This document shows positions 34,167-42,058 of a stretch of DNA of 64,000 bases, piece after piece. How positions within the stretch are numbered: the first letter of the stretch is position 1; each line of letters starts with the position of its first letter. Source of the stretch: CAITJF01 sp032654645 (GTDB lineage: Bacteria; Pseudomonadota; Gammaproteobacteria; Burkholderiales; Gallionellaceae); NCBI GenBank assembly GCA_032654645.1, contig JAULAW010000003.1, positions 1 through 64,000 on the forward strand, given 5' to 3'. The position numbers and the translations under genes are program-made. The notes under the pieces are model-generated. The model searched no databases. It saw only the letters and a program-made list of their open reading frames with translations, and was not told the DNA's origin.

Positions 34167-36559
34167 AAAAGAAAAAAATGAATACCATGGAACGCTTGAT
34201 GTTGATATTTGAATCGATCCCCAGACGCAACACCGCATTGATGTTGCTTGCTGCGGCAGTCTTTGCGGGCTGTGCCAATCATCAATTGCACAGCAGCGGG
34301 ATGACGCTTGTCCAGGAAGGCAATATAGAAGAAGGGATCGCGAAGCTGGAGCAGGCCAGCAAAGCCGACCCTGATAATTTGCAATATCGCACGGATTTGC
34401 TGCGCAGCAGGGGGCAGGTTACCAACCGTCTGTTGGCAAGTGCATCGGGCGAGCGTGCCGCCGGACATTTAGATGCGGCACGGGCTATTTATGAGCGCAT
34501 TCTAAAAATAGACCCAGGCAATGCAAATGCCAAAATGGCCCTTGAGGCAATAATTATGGATAGGCGGCACGATGCCATGATCGATGAAGCGCGCGGTTTG
34601 TTCCTGAAGGGCGACCTGGAAGCGGCACGTTCTGCGCTCAGGACGGTATTTCTTGAGAACCCCAGGAATGGCCAAGCGGTGCTGCTGCTGCGTCAGATAG
34701 ACGAGAAGGAAATCAAAACACAGATGGCGGAACCATCGCTGAAGGGTAAGTTTAAAAAGCCGGTCAGCCTGCAGTTCCGTGATGCGAATGTCAAAATGGT
34801 GTTTGAAGCACTGTCGCGCGCCAGCGGAATCAATGTATTGCTGGATAAGGATGTAAAGTCAGATATCAAAACGTCGATTTTCGTCAAGGATGTTTCGGTT
34901 GAAGATGCGATTGATTTGATTCTCATGCAAAGCCAGTTGGAGAAAAAAGTTCTCAGTGACAATACCGTGTACATATACCCGAATACACCAGCGAAGAATA
35001 AAGATTTTCAGGACCTCAAAATTCGCAGTTTTCATCTCACCAATGCTGACCCGAAACAGATGTTGACGATGATTAAAACTTTGTTGAAGACCAAGGATAT
35101 TTTCATCCACGAGAAAACCAATTCTCTGGTAATGCGAGACACCCCGGATGCAATTCATTTGGCGGAAAAAATGATTGCCGACCAGGATATCGCTGAACCT
35201 GAAGTGATGCTGGAAGTCGAGGTGCTGGAAATTGATCGCACGCGGTTGACCGACCTGGGCATCAAATATCCCAACCAGCTTTCATTTTCCCCTGTTACGA
35301 GTTTGATAGATGTTCCAGGTGGGACAGGAACAATAAAGGCTACTCAACTAACTCTGGATAGCCTGCGGAATATTAATGGATCAAATATTGTAGTCAGCCC
35401 GACACCGAACATTACCCTGAATGCGATGCTGCAAGACAGTGATACCAATATTCTCTCCAGCCCGCGCTTGCGCGTGCGCAATCGTGAAAAGGCCAAGATC
35501 ATGATAGGCGACCGGGTGCCTATCATCAACAATTCGCTCACACCGCAAACCTCCGGTGCGGCTGTGGTAACCGGCACGGTCACCTATCAGGATGTCGGTT
35601 TGAAACTGGATGTGGAGCCGGACATACACTTGGACAACGAAGTTTCGATCAAGGTTGGACTGGAAGTCAGCTCGCTGGGCAATGCGGTCACTAACAGCGC
35701 CACCGGGTCAATTGTGTACACAGTTCAGACTCGCAATACCACAACCACCTTGCGGCTTCGCGACGGAGAGACACAGATTCTTGCCGGTTTAATAGAGGAT
35801 AAGGACACGAACACCGCAGACAAAGTGCCCGCCTTGGGGCAGATACCCATCCTGGGGCATTTGTTCTCAAGCCATAATGGAAATAAATCGAAAAAAGAAG
35901 TTATTCTGTCCATTACACCGCATATCGTGGGCAATTTTAAGCTCCCCGAAGCGCGGGAAATGGAATATTGGTCCGGCACTGAATCTGCATTGCGCAGCAG
36001 CCAGTTGGTGATGAAGCCGCTCGGTACAGTCACGCTAGGCAACAATGGAAATGGAACCGCATCTCATGCGACACCAGTGCCGCGCACGCCACCGGTGGCC
36101 GCGCCACGCATCACGCCAGTGGATAAGGACAAGGAGCCTTTGGCCGCACAGCCCATGACGCTTTCCTGGCAGGGGCCAAATCAAGCCAAGGTCGGCGATA
36201 AAATCACCTTGTCGCTCAATACCCAGTCAGCGCAAGGGGTTAAAACACTTGTTTTCCAAGCAGGGTTTGATCCTGATGTGCTGAAGGCTGTTGACGTGAT
36301 CGAGGGGATTTCCATGAAGCGAAATAACGCCTTGTCCAGCTTCACCAAGAATATCGATCAGGCAGGCGGCGTTATATCGGCGGATTTGTCAGGCACGGGA
36401 GCGAGCGGTTCCGCCAGCGTCGTTACACTGGTGTTCGAAGTGATTGCCGCTGTGCCAGAGTCATCGGTTACCATCAATTCGATAACCTCGTCCGGAGAGA
36501 ATGGTGAGGCGCTTTCTCCCACGGCCCCCGCTCCGCATGTAATTTCCGTTTCACAATGA
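34163..36559 (+). CDS. gspD: secretin (GspD/PilQ-like) lipoprotein with C-terminal cohesin-like domain
   Basis: The 798-residue protein starts at GTG 34163. It has a lipobox (LAAAVFAGC, Cys about residue 36), TPR-like repeats to about 170, secretin N-domains at 200-370 (FRDANVKMVFEALSRASGIN, FHLTNADPKQMLTMIKTLL), the secretin beta-barrel domain at 370-590 (VPALGQIPILGHLFSSH, KKEVILSITPHIVG) and a Pro-rich linker. A cohesin-like beta sandwich ends it (LSWQGPNQAKVGDKITLSLN, AGFDPDVLKAVDVIEG). It forms the outer-membrane channel. The TPR and cohesin additions are unusual next to classical GspD and could anchor substrates or partners at the surface. Confidence 0.9.
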   Translation: MKKKKMNTMERLMLIFESIPRRNTALMLLAAAVFAGCANHQLHSSGMTLVQEGNIEEGIAKLEQASKADPDNLQYRTDLLRSRGQVTNRLLASASGERAAGHLDAARAIYERILKIDPGNANAKMALEAIIMDRRHDAMIDEARGLFLKGDLEAARSALRTVFLENPRNGQAVLLLRQIDEKEIKTQMAEPSLKGKFKKPVSLQFRDANVKMVFEALSRASGINVLLDKDVKSDIKTSIFVKDVSVEDAIDLILMQSQLEKKVLSDNTVYIYPNTPAKNKDFQDLKIRSFHLTNADPKQMLTMIKTLLKTKDIFIHEKTNSLVMRDTPDAIHLAEKMIADQDIAEPEVMLEVEVLEIDRTRLTDLGIKYPNQLSFSPVTSLIDVPGGTGTIKATQLTLDSLRNINGSNIVVSPTPNITLNAMLQDSDTNILSSPRLRVRNREKAKIMIGDRVPIINNSLTPQTSGAAVVTGTVTYQDVGLKLDVEPDIHLDNEVSIKVGLEVSSLGNAVTNSATGSIVYTVQTRNTTTTLRLRDGETQILAGLIEDKDTNTADKVPALGQIPILGHLFSSHNGNKSKKEVILSITPHIVGNFKLPEAREMEYWSGTESALRSSQLVMKPLGTVTLGNNGNGTASHATPVPRTPPVAAPRITPVDKDKEPLAAQPMTLSWQGPNQAKVGDKITLSLNTQSAQGVKTLVFQAGFDPDVLKAVDVIEGISMKRNNALSSFTKNIDQAGGVISADLSGTGASGSASVVTLVFEVIAAVPESSVTINSITSSGENGEALSPTAPAPHVISVSQ

Positions 36560-37038
36560 TCAATGTAAAGGCTAAAGGTTTTACGCTTATCGAATTAGTC
36601 ATGACGGTGGCGATTATTGGTTTGCTGGCAACGGTGACGTTGCCATTGGCCGAAGTGTCGGTGCAGCATGGCAAGGAGCAAGAACTGCGTTTGGCCTTAC
36701 GGCAAATCCGGGAAGGCTTGGATGCTTATAAGCAAGCGGCGGATGACGGGCGGATTACGCTCTCGGCAGGAAAATCTGGCTACCCCGCATCACTGCAAGT
36801 GCTGGTAGATGGCATGCCCGACGCTGAAAATCCCATCAGCCAGAGCAAAATTTATTTCCTGAGGCGCATTCCGCGCGACCCGATGGATACCGATTCCGAC
36901 AAATCGGATGAAGCTACCTGGGGGAAACGCAGTTATCAAAGCAGCGCCGATGATCCGAAGGAAGGCGATGATGTTTTCGACGTGTACTCTTTGTCTCCAA
37001 ATACAGGGCTGAATGGTATTCCGTACAGAAATTGGTAG
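36556..37038 (+). CDS. type II secretion pseudopilin
   Basis: The 160-residue protein has a prepilin signal with cleavage before FTLIELVMTVAIIGLLATVT and Glu at +5. A GspG-like C-terminus follows (YPASLQVLVDGMPDAENPIS, FLRRIPRDPMDTDS, DVYSLSPNTGLNG). It overlaps the secretin stop by four bases. Its length and Asp-rich end suggest a second GspG-type or minor pseudopilin. Confidence 0.85.
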   Translation: MINVKAKGFTLIELVMTVAIIGLLATVTLPLAEVSVQHGKEQELRLALRQIREGLDAYKQAADDGRITLSAGKSGYPASLQVLVDGMPDAENPISQSKIYFLRRIPRDPMDTDSDKSDEATWGKRSYQSSADDPKEGDDVFDVYSLSPNTGLNGIPYRNW

Positions 37039-37050
37039 GCAGAAAACCTG

Positions 37051-37431
37051 ATGAGCAAACACTTGAAAAGCGGTTTTACCCTGATTGAATTGTTGGTGGT
37101 CATGGCCATTATCGGAACCCTGCTGACTATTGCCGTGCCGCGCTATTTTCACAGTGTGGAGAAATCCAGAGAGGCCGTGCTGCATCAAAATCTTGCGCTG
37201 ACCCGGCAAGCCCTTGATAAATATTTCAGCGATAACGGCAAATATCCCGACAGCCTGGAAAATCTGGTCAGCAAAAAATACTTGCGTAGCCTTCCTTATG
37301 ATCCGATTACCGAGAGCGCTACTACCTGGTTGATCATCGCTCCCGATACGCAGGAAAAAGGCGCGGTGTATGACGTAAAAAGTGGTGCGCCAGGCCAGGC
37401 TCTGGACGGTACGGAGTATAAGGACTGGTGA
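37051..37431 (+). CDS. type II secretion pseudopilin
   Basis: The 126-residue protein has a prepilin signal with cleavage before FTLIELLVVMAIIGTLLTIA and Glu at +5. It continues with a GspG-like short body (YFSDNGKYPDSLENLVSKKY, LRSLPYDPITESATTWLI, VYDVKSGAPGQALDGTEYKD). It follows the previous pseudopilin by 12 bases. Confidence 0.87.
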   Translation: MSKHLKSGFTLIELLVVMAIIGTLLTIAVPRYFHSVEKSREAVLHQNLALTRQALDKYFSDNGKYPDSLENLVSKKYLRSLPYDPITESATTWLIIAPDTQEKGAVYDVKSGAPGQALDGTEYKDW

Positions 37432-37608
37432 TGCGGGTTGCTTCCAGCGACAATGGCCGGGGAAGGCAGCCATGCTTTAACCCAGAAAGCCCATTAGATC
37501 GAAAACCCGTCATTCCCGCGCAGGCGGGAATCCAGTTGATTAAAAAATTCCCGCGCAGCGGGCCAACATCAAGGCTTTGCCCGTTTCGCGGAGTGTTTGT
37601 CTTGCTGG

Positions 37609-37628
37609 ATTCCCGCTTTCGCGGGAAT
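37609..37628 (+). repeat. hairpin at the 5' exon of the group II intron
   Basis: ATTCCCGC-TTTC-GCGGGAAT is a perfect eight-bp stem ending two bases before the intron's GTGCG. Similar CATTCCCGCGCAGGCGGGAAT hairpins lie upstream at about 37513-37532. Insertion just after a stem-loop is typical of class C group II introns. Confidence 0.65.
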
Positions 37629-37630
37629 GA

Positions 37631-38460
37631 GTGCGCCCGTGAAGGCGCTATATCTGCACGGTGAAAGTCCGTGTCGGGGTAAGCCAAAACTCCGTAGCTG
37701 AAGGTAACTGCGTCGCCGCGAGGCGGGGTGGAGAGCAACCGGAAGCGAACTGGCAGTCCGCAGTAAAGCGAACTCGATTCGGCGGGGTGTGACGACGAGC
37801 CTGCTCATTCGTGGCGAAGTCCGAAACTCGTCCGGCACGTTGTAACTGGCGTGTAAAACGATGCCGGGGCACATCGCGTGGTTGGAGGCGGAATGTCGGG
37901 AAGGTATGGTAAGACAAGCGGGGAGACCTGCTGCCCGAAGTGACGGGAAGCAGGAGTCAGAGCCTTCGTATTACCGCAAGACTGAAGAGCAGACCATGGC
38001 GAAACGGCTGGGAAACTGGCGTCATGCTGGGGGGCGAACCCTGGAGCCTAAACTCATGCAGAGGCGGTCTGGAAAGCGCGGAAAGCAAAGCCGTGCCGAG
38101 GGAAGGGAGGCAGGAAAATGGATGCGGGAAGGACGGGAGGAGCGAGAGCATGAGCGAAACGGCGGAAGTGCCCGCAAGGGCTATACAAGCTGAATCTGCC
38201 TCAACCGGATGGGAATGGGTAGATCGCACCATCTGTGCGGAACGCATGTTGGCGGCACTGGGTAACGGTGTCAAAGGAAGCAGAAGGCCAGATATTGGCC
38301 AGATGCAAAATTCGCTGAGTTGGGGCTTTTCACTGAAACAAACTCCGACTACTGGCGAGCCAACCCCGATGTGGGAACCACTAACTGGAGAGCCGTGTGC
38401 GGGAGAACCGCACGCACGGTTCGGAGGGAGGGGAGGGCGTGAGCCTTTCTCTACCCCTAT
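37631..38460 (+). mobile_element. group II intron, 830 bp, reverse transcriptase deleted
   Basis: The 5' end is GTGCGCCCG, and GCACGGTGAAAGTCCGTGTC follows as in domain I of bacterial group II introns. Domain V is at 38390-38422, starting GAGCCGTGTGCGG and ending ACGCACGGTTC with the AGC catalytic triad and a GAGA-type tip. Domain VI and the 3' end CTCTACCCCTAT close it. Full-length introns of this kind are about 2 kb, so more than 1 kb, nearly all of the reverse transcriptase gene, is missing. The RNA core looks complete, so splicing with a maturase from elsewhere is possible. It lies between two pseudopilin genes. Confidence 0.85.
38150..38460 (+). pseudogene. N-terminal remnant of intron-encoded reverse transcriptase
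   Basis: ATG 38150 opens with MSETAEVPARAIQAESASTG, WEWVDRTICAERMLAALGNG and VKG, the start typical of bacterial group II intron reverse transcriptase/maturases. After about 43 residues the similarity stops, and the frame continues through domain IV-VI RNA sequence. All catalytic parts (YADD region, X domain, endonuclease) are absent. The frame happens to stay open into the pseudopilin gene downstream. Confidence 0.7.
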
Positions 38461-38528
38461 CGGTTCTAATAAATTATCCGGATTTAACCCAGATAGTCCA
38501 TTAGGTTTGCAAAGCCAATCATTACACC

Positions 38529-38583
38529 GTAGGAGCCCGGCTTGTCGGGCGATAGCTCATCGCGCAGCAAGCTGCGCTCCTAC
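38529..38583. repeat. REP-type palindrome with GTAGGAGC ends
   Basis: The unit starts GTAGGAGC and ends GCTCCTAC, with inner arms CCCGGCTTGTCGGG and GCGCAGCAAGCTGCGC. It has the same ends and layout as the palindrome at 9307-9368. Confidence 0.7.
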
Positions 38584-38634
38584 CGGTGCCGGGATAAAAG
38601 TTCTACATACCGGTGCCGGGATAAAAGTTCTACA
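38581..38634. repeat. 27-bp tandem repeat, two copies
   Basis: TACCGGTGCCGGGATAAAAG plus TTCTACA is repeated exactly twice (38581-38607, 38608-38634), and a third copy starts and breaks off. It lies in the spacer before the last pseudopilin gene. Confidence 0.85.
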
Positions 38635-38731
38635 TACGGGTACATGGCTAGAAGGTTCGCAGACAAGGTTTCCGCGTTTCAATGAAAAGTCAAAAAGGGC
38701 TAATGGACAGCCTGTCAAGGCGCCGGGCCAA

Positions 38732-39259
38732 ATGCGCGGCTTCACCTTTTTGGGGCTGATGATGATTATCGCGATTATGGGTGTTGCACTGCTCGCTGTT
38801 GGCGAGGTTTGGCACTCCGCGCAGAAGCGTGAGAAGGAACAAGCATTATTGTTCGTCGGAGATCAGTTTCGACTAGCCATCAGTTTGTACTATGCCCATA
38901 CGCCGGTGGCAAGCAAGCAGCAACCTTATCCGATGAACTTGGAAGATTTGCTCAAAGACCCGCGTTATCCTTCAACGGAAAGGTATCTGCGAAAAATATA
39001 CCTCGATCCGATTAGCGGCAGCCCCGAGTGGGGTCTGGCAAGAAAACCGAATGGTGGAATTTTTGGGGTGTATAGCCTCTCCGAAGAAACGCCCATAAAG
39101 CAGGGTAATTTCAGACTGAGTGACAAAGAATTTGCGGGCAAAAAAAAATATGCAGAATGGATCTTCATGCATGTTCCGCCGCCTGGTTCCATCAACCCTG
39201 ACGGCACAATTTCCCCATCCCCTACACCACGTCCGGGCAAACACCGATCGCGCAGGTGA
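38732..39259 (+). CDS. atypical pseudopilin lacking Glu5
   Basis: From ATG 38732 the 175-residue protein starts MRGFTFLGLMMIIAIMGVAL, a prepilin-like signal with a short leader but Gly where other pilins have Glu at +5, as in tip pseudopilins of the GspK type. The body resembles the preceding pseudopilins (PYPMNLEDLLKDPRYPSTER, YLRKIYLDPISGSPEWGLAR) and ends in a Pro/Arg-rich tail. The frame is open far upstream through intron RNA sequence, but that part is not protein-like. The intron and repeats separate it from the operon, so its expression may differ. Confidence 0.72.
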   Translation: MRGFTFLGLMMIIAIMGVALLAVGEVWHSAQKREKEQALLFVGDQFRLAISLYYAHTPVASKQQPYPMNLEDLLKDPRYPSTERYLRKIYLDPISGSPEWGLARKPNGGIFGVYSLSEETPIKQGNFRLSDKEFAGKKKYAEWIFMHVPPPGSINPDGTISPSPTPRPGKHRSRR

Positions 39260-39548
39260 AGCCCCGTCCAAGCCAGACACTCCCGCCATCGTATTTTTCA
39301 CCTTGCCAGACACACGATGCCAGACACACGATGACAGCAAAATTCTTCCCTCCCTACCCGCACTAAGGGAGCAGGAAATTACCAAAATACCACTTATAAA
39401 TTACGTCACATAAGCCAAAACAAAACCCATCCCCACCCCAACCCTCCCCTTGAAGGGGAGGGAGTATAGTGCCTCCCCCTTCAAGGGGGAGAGCGAAGCG
39501 AGGGGGCAATTAGGAGGGGGATGGGGTGATGTTGGTGACATGATTAAC
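39260..39548. other. spacer with repeats, no gene
   Basis: It contains a 14-bp direct repeat CCAGACACACGATG (two copies, near 39306) and C/G-rich palindromes (CCCTCCCCTTGAAGGGGAGGG) of the same dispersed type as at 5030 and 47220. No gene is seen. Confidence 0.5.
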
Positions 39549-39724
39549 CCTAAATTCCTCAGTTGAGAACGAACAATTTACAGGGGAAGCAACATGGGCA
39601 CGCTTCTCCCTCACCCCAACCCCTCTCCCCGAGGGAGAGGGGCTTTGCTCCCTTCCCCCTCGGGGGGAAGGGCTGGGGATGAGGGTTTGCCCCCTGTCAG
39701 TTATTTTCAACTGAGGTTTTCAGG
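39549..39724. mobile_element. 176-bp MITE, family 3, copy A
   Basis: The ends CCTAAATTCCTCAGTTGA and TCAACTGAGGTTTTCAGG are inverted repeats with three mismatches. TTAAC is duplicated on both sides (39544-39548, 39725-39729). The interior is a C/G-rich palindromic block (CCCTCTCCCCGAGGGAGAGG). A nearly identical copy lies at 53876-54051 with a different 5-bp duplication, proving independent insertions. Confidence 0.85.
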
Positions 39725-39729
39725 TTAAC

Positions 39730-40035
39730 GGTACTTTAAGATTTCCAACTCCCCAACTATTGACCCGGCACGTCGAAGTATCAACTCCGTTCGTGCTGAG
39801 CGTAGCTGGCATAGCCAGCGAAGCATGTCCTGAGCTGCGCCGAAGGGTCGAAGTATCAGCTGCCACTTTCGACTTCGCTTCGCTACGCTCAAGGCGAACG
39901 GACTTCAAACATAATCAAGCCGGATCAATAATGAACCAGGTGCGAATAAATTCGCACCTGCAAGTGCAGCCCAATAGCATGAAGCCACGGGAAATTTTCC
40001 TCCAACTGCTGTTTCCAGAAATTATTTTTGAAATG
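39730..40035. other. spacer with dispersed repeats, no gene
   Basis: From 39770 to 39915 there is a diverged copy of the repeat seen at 7130-7215. At 39938-39959 lies a short palindrome, AGGTGCGAA-TAAA-TTCGCACCT, related to the long hairpin at 47503-47560. Bases 39979-40021 resemble the sequence just before gspF (about 28665-28705). Confidence 0.5.
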
Positions 40036-40071
40036 CCCGTTACTGGACAGTGCCAACTTTTCCATTCCCAT

Positions 40072-41481
40072 TCATGCGGCCATTCGGTCGGTAACTGAGT
40101 CCAGGTCATATCGGTAGTAATTTTCCATTATTTTCTTGAGGCCAGGGTCTAGCTTTGGAAACGAGAAAAATGCTGGAATGGCCGTGCGCAGTGCGTTTGC
40201 GACGATAAGCTCGGAAGGCGGGAGCGCCGGGTTCATGGTGCGGAGCCAACTGCGGAAACAACGCCACACCTCTGCCGTATGGTTCAGCGAGAGATGCTGT
40301 AGCAGGCCTTGGGCGATGCAGCCGAGCTGCACATGAATGTGGTAGGCGCGCAGCTTGCGGCGGATGGCGGCGCGATAGGCATCGGTGGTGCGATGCAGAT
40401 ACTGATCGCCCTCACCACGGCGCAGAGGCTTCATGGCAGCCATCCAGAAGTGGTAGGCATAAGCGCCGAGGACGTGGACGGCCTGCCGGAAACCCAGCTC
40501 AATCTTGAACCGATAGCCGTAGAGCTGGAGTATCTCCAGAGGTGCAAGTGAAAGATCCGTGCACAGCAGGAATATTGTTCCGCGAACCGGGTGGTGGACG
40601 ATCACAAAACGGACGATACGGGCGACCGGGCGCCATAGTAAATCCACGCAGCGGAAACGCACGGTCACGTCGTTCTCGCCATAGACGGGGCTGGGAGCGG
40701 AGGTGAAAGCGGCATTATCCTTGGCGAGGTCCTTGAGACGAACCTTGTCGCCGTAGATTCGCGGACGCCCTTTGCCGCGATGCGGCACGTCGGGCACGGG
40801 GAGGTAGGCGACCGCGTTGCTTTTGGCGCGGGTCACGAGATGGTGCCCTTTGGCCAGGAGTGGGCGGATGATCTTGCCGCTTGCATAGTAGGCGTCGGCG
40901 ATGAGCAGCACCTGGCGATCCCAGACGATGGCCACCGAAAACAGTAGCGCCACCAGCTTGTCGAGCAGGGTTCTTGCATCCCGGTTGGAAAACACCAGGC
41001 CTTCGTGAATGCGCGAAGTGAGCGGCACGGCGGTCACCTGCCCGGCAGGGCCGTGAACCAGCAGCGAGATAGCCTGGAGCGAATGGCCCATGATGTATTC
41101 TGGCTTGGAATTGCCAGCCGATTGCTGGTGCAGATACTTCACGGCGGGCATACGCTTTCCTTCTTTGGGTGCCTTGATCCCATCGGCGAGGCAGACGATG
41201 CGCTGGCCGACCTGAAATGGGCGGAACAAGGTAAGGCAGAGACGGACCCAGCAGGCGGTGAGCATATCCAGGTCGATGCCCTTGCTGTGAAAGAGATGAA
41301 GAAAGCGATGGTAGGCCTCGCCCCGGAAGTTCAGGACGCGGACAAAACTCGTGACACCGGCGTTGTCGGCGCGGCTGCATAAACCCATCAGGACAAAAAC
41401 CATCCAGAAGAAAGTGCGTGACCGGCCACATGCTGGCCGGAGGGAACGCACCGTTTGCAACCACTCGATCCATAGTGTCAT
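40072..41481 (-). CDS. DDE transposase, IS4/IS701-like
   Basis: The 469-residue protein starts at the ATG at 41481 after AGGAG. A DDE layout is visible: VCLADGIKAPKEGKRM (first Asp, near 100), QVLLIADAYYASGKII (second Asp, near 200) and GYRFKIELGFRQAVHVLGAY with Y-x2-R-x3-E (near 340). That spacing is typical of the IS4 superfamily. It would cut and rejoin the ends of the IS at 40043-41929. An in-frame ATG seven codons upstream is less well placed. Confidence 0.88.
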   Translation of the reverse strand: MTLWIEWLQTVRSLRPACGRSRTFFWMVFVLMGLCSRADNAGVTSFVRVLNFRGEAYHRFLHLFHSKGIDLDMLTACWVRLCLTLFRPFQVGQRIVCLADGIKAPKEGKRMPAVKYLHQQSAGNSKPEYIMGHSLQAISLLVHGPAGQVTAVPLTSRIHEGLVFSNRDARTLLDKLVALLFSVAIVWDRQVLLIADAYYASGKIIRPLLAKGHHLVTRAKSNAVAYLPVPDVPHRGKGRPRIYGDKVRLKDLAKDNAAFTSAPSPVYGENDVTVRFRCVDLLWRPVARIVRFVIVHHPVRGTIFLLCTDLSLAPLEILQLYGYRFKIELGFRQAVHVLGAYAYHFWMAAMKPLRRGEGDQYLHRTTDAYRAAIRRKLRAYHIHVQLGCIAQGLLQHLSLNHTAEVWRCFRSWLRTMNPALPPSELIVANALRTAIPAFFSFPKLDPGLKKIMENYYRYDLDSVTDRMAA

Positions 41482-41508
41482 AGCAAAGTTCTCCTGTCGC
41501 AAGTGTAA

Positions 41509-41534
41509 GCCGATAGCATTATAGTGCTATCGGC
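41509..41534. promoter_or_regulatory. palindrome between the divergent IS genes
   Basis: GCCGATAGCA and TGCTATCGGC form a perfect 10-bp inverted repeat with a six-base centre TTATAG. It sits between the transposase start (41481) and the passenger gene start (41557), so it is a natural place for a shared operator. Confidence 0.5.
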
Positions 41535-41556
41535 CAAACAGTGCTATGCTTTCGCC

Positions 41557-41901
41557 ATGGACATCAAGCTGGAAGCCCGGATCGAACGTCAGATCGAGAA
41601 GATCAAGCGCGACCTCGTCGCGCTGGGGGACTTGCGGCCTGGCAGCCTGTCAACCCAATACAATGTCTGCGGCTCGCCCGGTTGCCGCTGCAAGGCATCA
41701 CCGCCGGAGAAGCACGGGCCTTACTATCAGGTCAGCTTCACACGGAAGGGAAAGAGCAGCAGTAAGTTTGTAAAGAAGAAGGATTTGCCTGCGATCCGCA
41801 AGCAATTGAAAAACTACGAGCGCATGAAGCTCCTCATGGATCGGTGGATTGATTTGGCTACAGAGCTATCAAATCTCCGGCTCACCAAAGAAAAGGACTG
41901 A
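41557..41901 (+). CDS. DUF6788-like small protein carried by the IS
   Basis: From ATG 41557 the product has 114 residues: helical start MDIKLEARIERQIEKIKRDL, a short Cys motif (YNVCGSPGCRCKASPPEKHG), YYQVSFTRKGKSSSKFVKKK, and a helical end. This is the layout of DUF6788 proteins, which I associate with transposase neighbourhoods; the assignment is from memory of the motif. The C-x4-C-x-C set could bind a metal. It ends eight bases before the right terminal repeat of the IS and is inside it, so it is a passenger or accessory gene. Confidence 0.7.
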   Translation: MDIKLEARIERQIEKIKRDLVALGDLRPGSLSTQYNVCGSPGCRCKASPPEKHGPYYQVSFTRKGKSSSKFVKKKDLPAIRKQLKNYERMKLLMDRWIDLATELSNLRLTKEKD

Positions 41902-42058
41902 AGTGAGAGGAGAACTTGTCACTGTCCAGCCCGTTAGTCCATTCGGACTATTGTGAAGAAGTAATGACGTTGCTAATCTGCCGCCAAGTTGTCAGGGGCT
42001 GCTTGATCTGCCTTGCCAATATAATTGTGGAAGAACTTGTACATAAAGGAGCAATGAA

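Larger units (their letters stand above)
40043..41929. mobile_element. complete IS element (IS4-superfamily-like) with a DUF6788-type passenger
   Basis: The left end starts CTGGACAGTGCCAACTTTTC and the right end is its inverted counterpart, finishing AACTTGTCACTGTCCAG, with three internal mismatches. CCCGTTA is duplicated directly outside both ends (40036-40042, 41930-41936). Within these 1887 bases are a minus-strand transposase and a plus-strand small gene, divergent around a palindrome. Undamaged ends, target duplication and open frames indicate a recent insertion. Confidence 0.88.

Noticed and set aside
37940..39259. 439-residue frame joining intron sequence to a pseudopilin
   Set aside because: The first 260 residues are translated intron RNA and repeats. 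Only the part from 38732 is a plausible protein.
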